A model generated the notes under the pieces. It had not been told where the DNA came from, did no database searches, and saw nothing but the letters and a program-made list of their open reading frames with translations. A stretch of DNA of 64,000 nucleotides from Thiogranum sp. Lineage in GTDB: Bacteria > Pseudomonadota > Gammaproteobacteria > DSM-19610. Shown one piece after another: positions 33,920 to 46,862 of the stretch. A program made the position numbers and the translations under genes. How positions within the stretch are numbered: the first letter of the stretch is position 1; each line of letters begins with the position of its first letter. The stretch is from positions 89,945-153,944 of the forward strand of contig JAGFJP010000092.1 of assembly GCA_024102665.1 (NCBI GenBank). The letters run 5' to 3'.

Positions 33920-34959
33920 AGATACCAGTCCTTCGGAATAGCATCGCCGGCCATCGGCGCTACCTGCAGGGTCTTGCTGTCACCTTTGCGCATGTTCACC
34001 TGCACATCCACCCGGTCCGAATCGCGCCCCTGGCTGAATCTGGCGGTCAGGCGTGCCGCCAGCAGCAGGTCATCATCATTGACGTCACCGTCGACCAGAA
34101 CCAGCGGGCCATTATGACTGATTGTCACCAGATTCGTGTACTGCTTTCGATAGCCTTGCAGGAATTTGTTCTCGCCGTCTTCGCGGCCGACAATCAGTTT
34201 GAAATGCGGCCGCGGCCGCAGATGGCGCCCGACTTTCAGCAGCATGATGTCGTCGAGCTCGTAACGCCGGTCGCCGCGAGCCCGCCACAGATCCGCAAGC
34301 TTGTGCGAATACTGTGCGTCGGTGAGAAAACAGCAGCCGCCGGCCGGTTGCGCGTAGTCCTCGAATCCGAGCTCGGCGGCGAGCGCCATCTGCGGTTTGC
34401 GCGAACGTCCTTCAAAACCGTACAAGCGTTCGCGATCCACCCAGCCCTCGCGTTCGGGGAGCGTCGGCGGCAGGTTTTTCGCGCACAGCGGCCGTAGCAG
34501 AAGTTCGTCGGCGCCGGATTCTTCCGCAATCACCGGCATGGTCGCCTTGCGCTGCGACATGGGGCGCTGGCCGATGACCTCGCCCGTAATGATAAAGTCG
34601 AATCCCTTGCGCTCGACCCACTCCCTGGCCTTGCGCACCATGAACACCTTGCAGTCCAGACAGGGATTGAGATTGGCGCCGTAACCGTGCTTCGGGTTGG
34701 CGACGATATCCTTGTATTCCTCGATGATATCGATGATATGCAACTTGATGCCGAGTTGCTCGGCAACCCACAAGGCATTATTGCGTTTCGGTCGGGCCTT
34801 GTCCTTTTTGCGGATGGCATGGGTATGGCCTTCCACACAGAACCCTGTGTAGAAATTGATCCCTTCGACATGGATGCCTTGTTGCTGGATCACCCTGGCA
34901 GCGAGCAGGGAGTCCAGACCGCCCGATATCAAGGCCGCCGCTTTGCGAGGTTGTTGCAT
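33916..34959 (-). CDS. PP-loop ATP pyrophosphatase, tRNA-thiolation-like
   Basis: A 347-residue protein. The PP-loop motif SGGLDS lies at residues 12-17, followed by NPCLDCKVFM near residue 100 and VIGQRPMSQ. These are features of a family often labelled as tRNA methyltransferase- or ThiI-like. The C-terminal part (KLIVGREDGENKFLQGY) resembles the NFACT-R/DUF814 RNA-binding domain. The likely chemistry is adenylation of a tRNA base followed by sulfur transfer, with the conserved Cys residues and the adjacent TusA-like protein as sulfur source; the product base is unknown. It is not MnmA: the length fits but the motifs differ. Confidence 0.75.
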   Translation of the reverse strand: MQQPRKAAALISGGLDSLLAARVIQQQGIHVEGINFYTGFCVEGHTHAIRKKDKARPKRNNALWVAEQLGIKLHIIDIIEEYKDIVANPKHGYGANLNPCLDCKVFMVRKAREWVERKGFDFIITGEVIGQRPMSQRKATMPVIAEESGADELLLRPLCAKNLPPTLPEREGWVDRERLYGFEGRSRKPQMALAAELGFEDYAQPAGGCCFLTDAQYSHKLADLWRARGDRRYELDDIMLLKVGRHLRPRPHFKLIVGREDGENKFLQGYRKQYTNLVTISHNGPLVLVDGDVNDDDLLLAARLTARFSQGRDSDRVDVQVNMRKGDSKTLQVAPMAGDAIPKDWYL

Positions 34960-35087
34960 GGCCGCTCTGAAAAATTTTTACGAGAGCGGCTATTGTAGCC
35001 CAAGCGGGCGATACCATTGAGGCAGGTTTAAAAAGGGATTGCCAGCCCGCTTTTCTCATCGCCCTTCTACTGCGACGGCCGAATGGC

Positions 35088-35106
35088 AGCGAGAAATGAG
35101 GGCTAG
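35088..35106 (+). repeat. Dispersed 19-nt repeat, copy 1
   Basis: AGCGAGAAATGAGGGCTAG, one of three near-identical copies in the window (others at 40288 and 55248). It overlaps the stop codon of the minus-strand gene ending at 35103. Confidence 0.6.
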
Positions 35107-35675
35107 TGGCGGCGCGTGTCGTCGGGATCCGAGGGCACCGGGATGCCGTCGGTCTGGCGAATGATTTCCCGGTAGGCGCTCTGGCTGCCGGTTTCCGCCC
35201 ATAGCTCGGCCGCGGCAAGCGGTTCCAGCACCGGCTGGCCGGACAGCCCGCGCATCGCCTGCAGCACATCCATCGCCCGCACGAACGCCTCCGCCAGACG
35301 ACTGAACATGCTCTCGCATTTGTTATCAACCAGTGTGCCCAGCTGATCGTAAGCCGTACGTCCGATACGCACGAAATAACTCACGCGCACCATGCGACGC
35401 TCCGCGATTTTCGGGAAAAGGCCGGAAAAGAGCAGGCATTGGTCGCCAACATCGCGCAATATGTCCGCTTTCTGACCGCATGCCTGTTGCGCCTGCAAAA
35501 ATTCCAGAGCGATCACTTTCTGCGCAAGCTCAGGCCGCTCGGCAAACCGCATGAGAAGAAATACCAGATAGGATTCAATGGCTTCATCGAGATGATGGTG
35601 GCAGGCATCCTGCGCTTCGGAAACCAGCGCATGCCATTGGGCCAGATCTGTCGGTTGCAGGACCAGTGACGACAT
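35103..35675 (-). CDS. Conserved hypothetical protein, mostly helical
   Basis: A 190-residue protein that I cannot assign. It is helix-rich and soluble, with no signal or membrane span. Notable segments are DLAQWHALVSEAQDACHHHLDEAIESYLVFLLMRF and VSYFVRIGRTAYDQLG. The ATG at 35675 is used; the codon before it is a possible TTG. It reads like a widely conserved proteobacterial family of unknown role. It lies alone between the PP-loop gene and glyQ, divergent from glyQ. Confidence 0.7.
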   Translation of the reverse strand: MSSLVLQPTDLAQWHALVSEAQDACHHHLDEAIESYLVFLLMRFAERPELAQKVIALEFLQAQQACGQKADILRDVGDQCLLFSGLFPKIAERRMVRVSYFVRIGRTAYDQLGTLVDNKCESMFSRLAEAFVRAMDVLQAMRGLSGQPVLEPLAAAELWAETGSQSAYREIIRQTDGIPVPSDPDDTRRH

Positions 35676-35817
35676 CAATTAACTCCGGTCTTTAACGATG
35701 TTAATCGGCTAGCGGCCGTTGTGCGACCCGCTTAAAACTTAGACCACTAGAATTACTGGATTTTCCCCCTTCAGCCTACATACCGGACGCGCCTCAGGCT
35801 ATACTGCGCGCCTTTCA

Positions 35818-36762
35818 ATGAATCCTGACGACAAGCGTCTTATTTTGATTTCCGACAAGCTCCCCAAAGTCTCAACCTTTCAGGGCCTGATCCTGGCGCT
35901 GCAGGACTTCTGGTCGCGCCAGGGCTGCGTGCTGCTGCAACCCTACGACATGGAAGTCGGCGCCGGCACGTTCCATCCGGCGACGTTTCTGCGCGCTATC
36001 GGACCTGAGCCCTGGCGCACCGCCTACGTGCAGCCTTCGCGGCGCCCGACCGACGGCCGCTACGGCGAAAATCCGAATCGCCTGCAACACTATTATCAGT
36101 TCCAGATCTTGCTCAAACCCAGCCCTGACAACATACAGGAGCTGTACCTGGATTCGCTTCGCGAACTGGGTTTCGACCCCCTGGTGCACGACATCCGGTT
36201 TGTCGAGGACAACTGGGAATCGCCGACTCTGGGCGCCTGGGGTCTCGGTTGGGAGATCTGGCTGAACGGCATGGAAGTCACGCAGTTCACCTATTTCCAG
36301 CAGGTCGGCGGGCTGGACTGCAAGCCGGTCAGTGGCGAAATCACCTATGGGCTGGAGCGTCTCGCCATGTATTTGCAAGGCGTGGAGAGCGTGTTCGACC
36401 TGGTTTGGACCGATGGTCCAGCGGGCAAGGTGCTGTACGGTGACGTGTTTCATCAGAATGAAGTGGAAATGTCGGCATACAATTTCGAGCACGCCAACAC
36501 CGAAGTCCTGTTCAACTGGTTCGACACCTGCGAGAAAGACAGCCAGGCGCTGATCGAGGCCGGGCTTCCGCTGCCAGCCTACGAGCTGATGCTGAAAGCA
36601 TCGCACACGTTCAATCTGCTGGACGCGCGCAGCGCCATTTCGGTAACCGAGCGCCAGCGTTTCATTTTGCGGGTACGCGCCCTGGCGCGCGCAGTGGCGC
36701 AGGCCTACTACGACCGCCGCGAGTCGCTCGGCTTCCCGATGTTGCAGCGGGGTAGCGCCTGA
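35818..36762 (+). CDS. glyQ: Glycyl-tRNA synthetase alpha subunit
   Basis: A 314-residue alpha subunit of the bacterial tetrameric glycyl-tRNA synthetase, carrying the aminoacylation active site. It has [14 protein letters not shown], the class II motif [27 protein letters not shown], and [10 protein letters not shown]. The N-terminus carries about 17 residues more than the usual start ([14 protein letters not shown]); no good ribosome site precedes the ATG and a TTG at 35845 is an alternative. The stop overlaps glyS (TGATG), giving equal subunit production. Confidence 0.97.
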   Translation: MNPDDKRLILISDKLPKVSTFQGLILALQDFWSRQGCVLLQPYDMEVGAGTFHPATFLRAIGPEPWRTAYVQPSRRPTDGRYGENPNRLQHYYQFQILLKPSPDNIQELYLDSLRELGFDPLVHDIRFVEDNWESPTLGAWGLGWEIWLNGMEVTQFTYFQQVGGLDCKPVSGEITYGLERLAMYLQGVESVFDLVWTDGPAGKVLYGDVFHQNEVEMSAYNFEHANTEVLFNWFDTCEKDSQALIEAGLPLPAYELMLKASHTFNLLDARSAISVTERQRFILRVRALARAVAQAYYDRRESLGFPMLQRGSA

Positions 36763-38837
36763 TGACTGAATCCCGCGACCTGCTGATCGAGATCGGAACT
36801 GAAGAGCTGCCGCCCAAGGCGCTGCGCCGCCTGTCGGACGCCTTTGCGGACAGCATGATGTCCGGCCTTGAGTCCGCCTCGCTGCATCCTTCCGGCGTAC
36901 TGAAATATGCAGCGCCACGCCGCCTGGCACTGCTGCTGAGCGACGTTCCGGTTGCCCAAAGCGACCAGGAAACCGTGCGCCGCGGGCCAGCGCTCAGTGC
37001 TGCCTTCGATGACGATGGCTGCCCGACGCAGGCAGCCATCGGTTTCGCGAAATCCTGCGGTGTCGAAGTTGAACAGCTCGATCAGCTCGAGACCAAAGAC
37101 GGCAGCTGGCTGGCGTTCCGTTCGGTGCGCAAGGGTCAGGACACTGCACAGGTCATTCCCGACCTGGTGCGTAAATCGCTTGCCGGTCTCCCGATCCCCA
37201 AGCGCATGCGCTGGGGCGACCGTGATGACGAATTCGTGCGGCCGGTGCACTGGGTTGTGCTCCTGTTCGGCAACGATGTCATCGATGCGGAAATCCTGGG
37301 CGTCAAGGCAGACCGCTATACCCGCGGTCACCGTTTCCACCATCCCCAGCCGATCTACCTCGGTGAACCGCAGGCCTACCTGCCGATCCTGGAAACCGAG
37401 GGGCAGGTGCTGGCGGACTATGCCGCGCGTCGCGAAGCCATTCGCGCCCAGGTGCTGGAGCAGGCCAAACAACTGGGCGGACACGCGCTGATCGAAGACG
37501 ATCTGCTCGATGAAGTCACCGCGCTGGTGGAATGGCCGGTGGCAATCGCCGGGAAATTCGATATCGAGTTTCTGCAAGTGCCGCCGGAGGCGCTGATTTC
37601 CAGCATGCAGGATCACCAGAAATATTTTCCGGTGACCGATGACAACGGCAAACTGCTCCCGCATTTCATCACCATCGCCAACCTGGCGAGCAAGGACCCC
37701 AGGCAGATCCGCGCCGGTAACGAGCGCGTGATCAGACCGCGCCTGGCCGATGCCGCGTTTTTCTGGAACCAGGACCGCAAGCAACCGCTGCGGCAACGCG
37801 CCAGTGGCTTGCAGAATATGGTGTTTCAGAAAAAGCTCGGCACACTGTACGACAAGCAGGAACGGGTCGCCGGTCTGGCAGCGGAGATTGCCGGCGCCAT
37901 CGGCGGCGACGTTGCGCATGCCGAACGTGCTGCGCGTCTGTGCAAATGCGATCTGCTGACCAGCATGGTGTTCGAATTTCCGAACCTGCAAGGCATCATG
38001 GGGCGCTACTATGCCCAACACGACGGCGAACCGGCCGACGTGGCGAATGCCATCGAAGAACATTACCGGCCGCGCTTTGCCGGCGATGCGCTGCCGCTAG
38101 GCGCCACCGGCCAGGCGCTCGCCATCGCCGACCGACTGGACAGCCTGGTCGGTATCTTCGCTATCGGTCAGGCGCCTACCGGCGACAAGGATCCGTTCGC
38201 GTTGCGCAGGGCGGCACTCGGCGTGATTCGTATCTGTATCGAACAGCAACTGGATCTCGATCTGCTGGCGTTGTTGCGAAAAGCGGCGAGCGCTTTCGCT
38301 CCGGAGCTGAAAGCATCCTCGGTAACCGACGCCGTGTTCGACTATGTAATGGAACGTTTGCGCGGCTATTACCAGGAAGCCGGCGTGGAAGCGGATCTGA
38401 TCGACGCGGTGCTGGCGACGCGCCCGACGCGTCTGCTGGATATCGACAAGCGCATCCAGGCATGCCGCGCATTCCGCGCGCTGCCCGAAGCATCCAGTCT
38501 TGCCGCGGCCAACAAGCGCATTGCCAATATTCTGAAGAAGACCGATCAGGCGATACCGGATAACGTCGACAGCGCACGGCTCGAAGAGGATGCGGAAAAG
38601 CAGCTCGCGCAGCAGCTCGCAGGCTTGCACGAAAAGGTCGTGCCGTTAATGGACGCCGGTGATTACACGCCGGCGCTCAGGGAACTCGCCGGTTTGCGAG
38701 CAGCCGTCGACGCTTTCTTTGACAAGGTGATGGTTATGGTCGAAGACGAGGCGCTGCGCGCCAATCGCCTCGCGCTTCTGAAGAATCTCGGCAATCTGTT
38801 CCTGCGCGTTGCCGATCTGTCCCGTCTGCAGAGTTGA
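36762..38837 (+). CDS. glyS: Glycyl-tRNA synthetase beta subunit
   Basis: A 691-residue beta subunit, of normal length, with the start TESRDLLIEIGTEELPPKAL, the tRNA-recognition core (FRSVRKGQDT, MRWGDRD..FVRPVHW), QDHQKYFP and the C-terminal anticodon-binding region (FFDKVMVM, RLALLKNLGNLFLRVADLSRLQ). It works with GlyQ, whose gene overlaps. A MazG-like gene starts 8 nt later. Confidence 0.97.
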   Translation: MTESRDLLIEIGTEELPPKALRRLSDAFADSMMSGLESASLHPSGVLKYAAPRRLALLLSDVPVAQSDQETVRRGPALSAAFDDDGCPTQAAIGFAKSCGVEVEQLDQLETKDGSWLAFRSVRKGQDTAQVIPDLVRKSLAGLPIPKRMRWGDRDDEFVRPVHWVVLLFGNDVIDAEILGVKADRYTRGHRFHHPQPIYLGEPQAYLPILETEGQVLADYAARREAIRAQVLEQAKQLGGHALIEDDLLDEVTALVEWPVAIAGKFDIEFLQVPPEALISSMQDHQKYFPVTDDNGKLLPHFITIANLASKDPRQIRAGNERVIRPRLADAAFFWNQDRKQPLRQRASGLQNMVFQKKLGTLYDKQERVAGLAAEIAGAIGGDVAHAERAARLCKCDLLTSMVFEFPNLQGIMGRYYAQHDGEPADVANAIEEHYRPRFAGDALPLGATGQALAIADRLDSLVGIFAIGQAPTGDKDPFALRRAALGVIRICIEQQLDLDLLALLRKAASAFAPELKASSVTDAVFDYVMERLRGYYQEAGVEADLIDAVLATRPTRLLDIDKRIQACRAFRALPEASSLAAANKRIANILKKTDQAIPDNVDSARLEEDAEKQLAQQLAGLHEKVVPLMDAGDYTPALRELAGLRAAVDAFFDKVMVMVEDEALRANRLALLKNLGNLFLRVADLSRLQS

Positions 38838-38845
38838 GGTGCTTT

Positions 38846-39184
38846 ATGGAACACAGTGATTCCTACAAAGCCATGCTGGATGCCGTTCAGGCATTCCATG
38901 ACAAGCATGATTTCAAAAACACCGGCGGCGAAGAGCTTAGCTACCGTGTCGCGCTGATGGCCGAAGAGCTCGGGGAAATATCCTCCTGCGTGACCAAGGG
39001 CAAGAGCAGGGAAACCCTGTCGGAGGAAGTGGCCGATCTTTTCATCCTGCTCATCGGCACCGCGATCGCCGCAGAGTTCGATCTGCGCGAAGCGTTCTGG
39101 AAAAAAATGGACCACCTGATGGAGCGCGAATCGCGGATGGTGAACGGCAGAATCAGGGTTTCCGAATTCCGCGACATGAGTTGA
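38846..39184 (+). CDS. MazG-like nucleotide pyrophosphohydrolase
   Basis: A 112-residue all-helical protein with the MazG metal-binding pattern: EELGEISSC, then EEVADLFILLIG (ExxE ... ExxD). Such proteins cleave nucleoside triphosphates or related compounds to monophosphates, a house-cleaning role. The ATG at 38846 with GAGGTG upstream is preferred over a TTG at 38834. The stop overlaps the start of the acyltransferase gene (TGATG). The exact substrate cannot be read from sequence. Confidence 0.82.
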   Translation: MEHSDSYKAMLDAVQAFHDKHDFKNTGGEELSYRVALMAEELGEISSCVTKGKSRETLSEEVADLFILLIGTAIAAEFDLREAFWKKMDHLMERESRMVNGRIRVSEFRDMS

Positions 39185-39957
39185 TGAGTGCGCAAACCCG
39201 ACAACGCGGCCTGCTGTCGCTGTACCTGCGCTCGTTTGCCTTCTGGATTGTATTCGCGCTGCTGATCCCGGTATTCGCGCTGCTGCTGCTGCTGAGCTTT
39301 CCGTTTCCCTTCGAAAAACGTTTTGCAGTGACACATCTCTGGTCGAAGGCCACGATTGCCTGGCTGAAACTGACCTGCGATCTTCGCTATGAAGTGCAGG
39401 GCACGGAAAACATTCCGTCTGTGCCGGGTATCGTCTTCGCCAAGCACCAGTCGACATGGGAAACGCTGACGCTGAATTTCTGGTTTTCGCCACAGACCTG
39501 GGTCATCAAGCGGGAACTGATGTGGTTACCGTTCTTCGGCTGGGGCGCGTACATGATGGAACCGATCGCACTGAATCGCGGTTCCGGCAAAAAGGCCATC
39601 GAGCAACTCGTCGAGCAAGGGAAAGATCGGCTGCAGAAAGGCCGCTGGATAATAATATTTCCCGAGGGCACACGGACCGCGCCAGGGCAGCACGGGCGTT
39701 ACCGCATCGGCGGCGCAGTGCTGGCCGAGCGAACCGGCTACGCCGTCACGCCGGTCGCGCATAACGCCGGTGAGTACTGGCCTAGACGACAATTCATCAA
39801 GCGACCGGGCATAATCCAGGTGCGCATCGGTCCGCCGATCGAGCCGGCCAATAAAACCGCGCAACAGATCCTCAATGAAACGGAATACTGGATCGAAACC
39901 GAGATGGCGAAAATAAGCACGCTGGAAAACCATCAGCACGGCCGTGTCCGGGGATAA
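39184..39957 (+). CDS. plsC: 1-acyl-sn-glycerol-3-phosphate acyltransferase
   Basis: A 257-residue inner-membrane acyltransferase that makes phosphatidic acid. An N-terminal hydrophobic span (FWIVFALLIPVFALLLLLSF) is followed by the acyl-acceptor site FAKHQSTWETL (His with a Glu in place of the usual Asp, seen in many proteobacterial PlsC), LNRGSGKKAI and FPEGTRTAPG. Overlaps the MazG-like gene. The neighbours glyQS-mazG-plsC are a common gammaproteobacterial arrangement. Confidence 0.92.
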   Translation: MSAQTRQRGLLSLYLRSFAFWIVFALLIPVFALLLLLSFPFPFEKRFAVTHLWSKATIAWLKLTCDLRYEVQGTENIPSVPGIVFAKHQSTWETLTLNFWFSPQTWVIKRELMWLPFFGWGAYMMEPIALNRGSGKKAIEQLVEQGKDRLQKGRWIIIFPEGTRTAPGQHGRYRIGGAVLAERTGYAVTPVAHNAGEYWPRRQFIKRPGIIQVRIGPPIEPANKTAQQILNETEYWIETEMAKISTLENHQHGRVRG

Positions 39958-39962
39958 CACCG

Positions 39963-40287
39963 GTGCCGATGGAACTGCCCACGCCGCCTTACTATGCAGT
40001 GATATTTTCTTCGCTGTTGAGTGAACAGACGGAAGGTTACAAAGAGGCATCACAGCGGATGATCGCGCTTGCCGGGATTCAGCCCGGATTTCTCGGCGTC
40101 GATTCTGCGAGGGAGCAGGATTTCGGTATTACGGTTTCCTACTGGCGCGACCTGCAATCCATCGAAGCCTGGAATACACAGGCGGAGCACCTGGAGGCGC
40201 AGCGTATGGGCAAGCAACGCTGGTACCGGGAATTCCGCATCCACATCTCACGTGTAGAGCGCGCGTATGAATTTACTGCTGAACACC

Positions 40288-40292
<5 letters not shown>
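39963..40292 (+). CDS. ABM-fold (antibiotic biosynthesis monooxygenase-like) protein
   Basis: A 109-residue protein of the dimeric alpha-beta barrel type: YYAVIFSSLLSEQTEGYKE, GFLGVDSAREQDFGITVSYWRDLQSIEAW and an end helix YREFRIHISRVERAY. These proteins include small monooxygenases and stress-related proteins; the true function is not known. The GTG at 39963 has GGGG 7 nt upstream; the ATG two codons later (39969) is an alternative. It meets gyrB tail to tail with a repeat element between them. Confidence 0.78.
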
Positions 40293-43831
<3,539 letters not shown>

Positions 43832-43870
43832 GTGGAATCCTGTTGGCCGGGGCCAGGACTTTACCGCCAC

Positions 43871-44971
43871 TTACAGCCGCATGGGCATCACCACGTAACG
43901 ATACTGATCGGTGCCTGGCTGTCGAATGAGACAACTGCTGTTCGAATCGCTGAGCGTAATCTCGACTTCGTCACTCCGCACCGTGGCCAGCACATCCAGC
44001 AGATAGGTGACATTGAATCCAATTTCCAGTGATGGGCCATTGTAGTCCACCTCGAACTCTTCGTCGGCCTCTTCCTGTTCTGGATTATGTGCTTGAATTT
44101 TAACAATATTTTTTTCAAGATTCAGGCGAATTCCGCGGTATTTTTCATTGGACAGGATCGAGGTCCGCGACAGCGCCTGGCGAAACAGCTCTCGATCGGC
44201 CACCACCCGCTTGTCGCCGCCCTTCGGCACCACGCGTTCGTAGTCCGGGAATTTGCCGTCCACCAGCTTGGACGTGAAACAGACATCCGCGGTTCGAACG
44301 CGAATGTGATTGCTTCCGATTTCAACTTCGACAGGTTCATTGCTGTCATCCAGCAGGCGTTGCAGTTCCTGGATACCCTTGCGCGGCACGATCACCTGGC
44401 GATCGTTCTGGGCGGCGGTTTCAACCTGCATATCACATAACGCCAGACGGTGGCCGTCAGTGGCAACGGCACGCAGCAACCCCTTGCCGATCTCGAGCAT
44501 CAGGCCGTTCAGGTAATAGCGCACATCCTGCTGTGCCATGGAAAACTGGGTACGATCGATCAGTTCCTTGAGCTGACTTTGCGTCATCGAAAACCGATTG
44601 TCAGCCTGCACCTGCTCGACAACGGGGAAATCACCGGCTGGCAGTGTCGCCAGGGTAAACCGGCTTTTGCCGGAACGAATCTGCGCTTTCTGGTCGCTGA
44701 TCGATACCTTGATTTTCGCGGCTTCCGGCAGCGCCTTGCAGATATCGATGAATTTACGCGCCGGCAAGGTGATTTCACCGCCTTCTTCGACATCGAAGCT
44801 GGAATTCGCCTGGATCTCCACTTCCAGGTCGGTGGCCGTAATCTGTAATCCTTGCTTGCCTGCCACGACCAGCAGGTTGCCTAACACGGGTAGCGTCTGA
44901 CGACGCTCCACCACACCAATGACTTGCTGGAGAGGTTTAAGCAGAGACTCCCGGTCAGTAGTGAATTTCAT
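43871..44971 (-). CDS. dnaN: DNA polymerase III beta subunit (sliding clamp)
   Basis: A 366-residue sliding clamp with the family start MKFTTDRESLLKPLQQVIGVVERR, three repeated clamp domains and the C-terminal LIRQPGTDQYRYVVMPMRL, typical of gammaproteobacteria. It encircles DNA and tethers polymerase III. The 194-nt gap upstream towards dnaA holds AT-rich DNA and DnaA boxes. Confidence 0.98.
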   Translation of the reverse strand: MKFTTDRESLLKPLQQVIGVVERRQTLPVLGNLLVVAGKQGLQITATDLEVEIQANSSFDVEEGGEITLPARKFIDICKALPEAAKIKVSISDQKAQIRSGKSRFTLATLPAGDFPVVEQVQADNRFSMTQSQLKELIDRTQFSMAQQDVRYYLNGLMLEIGKGLLRAVATDGHRLALCDMQVETAAQNDRQVIVPRKGIQELQRLLDDSNEPVEVEIGSNHIRVRTADVCFTSKLVDGKFPDYERVVPKGGDKRVVADRELFRQALSRTSILSNEKYRGIRLNLEKNIVKIQAHNPEQEEADEEFEVDYNGPSLEIGFNVTYLLDVLATVRSDEVEITLSDSNSSCLIRQPGTDQYRYVVMPMRL

Positions 44972-45110
44972 TAATAAAATATCCTTTTTTATATCTTGTT
45001 ACGTTTATTAGGCACGCTTCGAACTGTAGACAAGCTGACAATATTCATCGTTATCAATGCAATACGATGACAAAATTGCCTGGAAAGAATCTCGTAACAT
45101 GTGAGTTAGC

Positions 45111-45119
45111 TGTGGATAA
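45111..45119 (-). promoter_or_regulatory. DnaA box (perfect)
   Basis: TGTGGATAA, the exact reverse complement of TTATCCACA. Confidence 0.8.
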
Positions 45120-45145
45120 TATCGGAAAACTTTTCGGTCGCAAAT

Positions 45146-45154
45146 TTATTCACC
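45146..45154 (+). promoter_or_regulatory. DnaA box (one mismatch)
   Basis: TTATTCACC, one mismatch from TTATNCACA; 11 nt before the next box. Confidence 0.5.
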
Positions 45155-45156
45155 GG

Positions 45157-45165
45157 TTATGCACA
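45157..45165 (+). promoter_or_regulatory. DnaA box (consensus)
   Basis: TTATGCACA fits TTATNCACA fully; it ends directly at the dnaA stop codon. Confidence 0.7.
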
Positions 45166-46515
45166 TCATGTTGTCAGTATTCTCCACAGGTTTGCATAAT
45201 CCTCGGCAATTCTCGGATCTGACTCCTTTAACTCGATGATTTTGCGGCAGGCGTGCAATACCGTGGTGTGATCGCGCCCGCCGAAATCCGCGCCGATCTC
45301 CGGCAGACTGTGACTGGTGAGTTCTTTCGCCAGCGCCATCGCCAGTTGCCGAGGTCGCGTGATGGAGCGTGTGCGTCGCGCTGACGTCAGGTCGGTCACG
45401 CGGATCTTGTAATACTCTGCAACGGTTTTCTGAATGTTGTCGATGGACACCAGCTTGTCCTGCAGCGCCAGCAGATCGCGCAATGAATCCTTGGTCGACT
45501 TGAGATCGATCGTACGACCGGTAAAGCGCGCGCTGGCAATGACACGCTTGAGCGCGCCCTCGAGTTCACGCACATTGGAATGAATGCGTTTGGCGATAAA
45601 GAACGCCACGTCGTTAGGCAGATCGATGTTGGCCTGCGCCGCCTTGTTGACCAGAATCGCGACGCGCGTTTCCAGTTCCGGCGGCTCGATCGCTACCGTC
45701 AGCCCCCACCCGAAACGCGATTTCAAGCGCTCTTCGAGCCCCTTGATTTCTTTTGGATAGCGATCGCAGGTCAGAATGATCTGGCTTTTCTCTTCGAGCA
45801 GCGCATTGAAGGTATGAAAGAATTCTTCCTGGGAGCGCTCCTTGCCGGCGAAAAACTGGATGTCATCGATCAGCAGGGCATCCACCGAGCGGTAATAACG
45901 CTTGAATTCGTTAATGGCGTTGTGTTGCAGCGCCTTGACCATGTCCGCCACAAAACGTTCTGAATGCAGGTATACCACCTGGGCATCAGGCCGTTTGGCG
46001 ACGATCAGGTTACCGACGGCATGCATCAGGTGGGTCTTGCCCAGACCGACACCGCCGTAGATCAACAGGGGGTTGTAGGCGACGCCCGGATGTTCGGCAA
46101 TCTGTATGGACGCAGCGCGAGCCAGCTGGTTCGATTTGCCCTCGACGAAACTGTCGAAAGTGAAGCCGACGTTCAGATTGCTGCGCGCGGCGGTGCGCCC
46201 CGCCCCGCGCCGGTCATTTTGCCTGGGACGCGCAGCGGCCTGTTGCCCGGTGTTTTCACTGCTTACCGGCGTGGTCGATCCGATCTGCAGTTCGACACGC
46301 AGCTGGCCGTTGCTGTCAAGCGCGTTGACGGTTTCCTGAATGCTATGGATATAGTGGTCCCGTACCCAGTCAAGCACAAAGCGGTTCGGCGCCAGCAGAC
46401 GCAGCTCGAGCGGAGTTTCCACAGCGTGAAGCGGCCGGATCCAGGTGTTGAACTGTTGTTCGGGCAATTCGTTTTCGAGGCGTGCCAGGCACTGTTGCCA
46501 TATTGATCCGTGCAA
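45166..46515 (-). CDS. dnaA: Chromosomal replication initiator DnaA
   Basis: A 449-residue initiator. Domain I begins [24 protein letters not shown], a Gln/Arg-rich linker follows, then AAA+ with Walker A GGVGLGKT (154-161) and [12 protein letters not shown], and domain IV with the DnaA signature [15 protein letters not shown]. The start is TTG at 46515 with GGGGATC upstream; no in-frame ATG is available, and rare starts are a known way to limit DnaA. A perfect DnaA box upstream (46586) suggests autoregulation. Confidence 0.96.
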   Translation of the reverse strand: MHGSIWQQCLARLENELPEQQFNTWIRPLHAVETPLELRLLAPNRFVLDWVRDHYIHSIQETVNALDSNGQLRVELQIGSTTPVSSENTGQQAAARPRQNDRRGAGRTAARSNLNVGFTFDSFVEGKSNQLARAASIQIAEHPGVAYNPLLIYGGVGLGKTHLMHAVGNLIVAKRPDAQVVYLHSERFVADMVKALQHNAINEFKRYYRSVDALLIDDIQFFAGKERSQEEFFHTFNALLEEKSQIILTCDRYPKEIKGLEERLKSRFGWGLTVAIEPPELETRVAILVNKAAQANIDLPNDVAFFIAKRIHSNVRELEGALKRVIASARFTGRTIDLKSTKDSLRDLLALQDKLVSIDNIQKTVAEYYKIRVTDLTSARRTRSITRPRQLAMALAKELTSHSLPEIGADFGGRDHTTVLHACRKIIELKESDPRIAEDYANLWRILTT

Positions 46516-46585
46516 TGCCGATCCCCGCTGCTGCTTATGGTGGTGCCAATGACTGGACCCGCGAGTCTAAACCCCTCGCAGGCGC

Positions 46586-46594
46586 TTATCCACA
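46586..46594 (+). promoter_or_regulatory. DnaA box (perfect) in the dnaA-rpmH gap
   Basis: TTATCCACA, 71 nt upstream of the dnaA start, in the divergent dnaA/rpmH intergenic region. Probably autoregulation of dnaA or part of the origin. Confidence 0.75.
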
Positions 46595-46625
46595 CCCGTT
46601 TTCAGGACCGCCGCCCGGGCGGCAG

Positions 46626-46655
46626 TTGACAGCAGCAGGGTAAAACCAGTAACCT
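46626..46655 (+). promoter_or_regulatory. Possible sigma-70 promoter for rpmH-rnpA
   Basis: TTGACA (46626-46631), 18-nt spacer, TAACCT (46650-46655). The -35 is perfect, the -10 is weak. It precedes rpmH by about 60 nt. Confidence 0.4.
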
Positions 46656-46717
46656 GCGCGCCCTGTTTGGACCCGCTGGTTCGGGCTGTTTATTGATTTT
46701 TGGGAACGGATTGCGCC

Positions 46718-46852
46718 ATGAAGAGAACTTTTCAACCCAGCAATTTGAAACGCAAGCGCACCCACGGCTTCCGCGCCCGGATGAGCACCAAGAACGGCCG
46801 TCTGGTGATCAAGGCACGTCGGGCGAAAGGCCGCGCGCGTCTTACTGTCTGA
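46718..46852 (+). CDS. rpmH: 50S ribosomal protein L34
   Basis: A 44-residue protein, [20 protein letters not shown]..., matching L34 along its whole length, with the usual Arg/Lys-rich composition and the end KGRARLTV. It is part of the large ribosomal subunit. First gene to the right of the origin, divergent from dnaA and 10 nt before rnpA, as in most bacteria. Confidence 0.98.
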   Translation: MKRTFQPSNLKRKRTHGFRARMSTKNGRLVIKARRAKGRARLTV

Positions 46853-46862
46853 TCCGGTTTCC

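Larger units (their letters stand above)
44972..45165. other. oriC: Candidate replication origin (oriC) between dnaN and dnaA
   Basis: The gap has a strongly AT-rich block next to dnaN (about 44972-45015, TATATCTTGTTACGTTTATT region), which could serve as the unwinding element, and three DnaA-box-like sites at 45111, 45146 and 45157. Transcription of gyrB-recF-dnaN-dnaA and of rpmH onward points away from this neighbourhood. An origin upstream of dnaA (46516-46717), where one more perfect box lies, cannot be excluded; both gaps may contribute. Confidence 0.55.

Noticed and set aside
36708..38063. Long minus-strand open frames over glyQ and glyS (also 35872-36930)
   Set aside because: No domain, no ribosome site, overlap strongly conserved glyQS.
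40244..40256. TCACGTGTAG and similar CACGTG cores (also near 21533) as parS sites
   Set aside because: Only the six-base core matches; flanking arms are not palindromic in the parS pattern.
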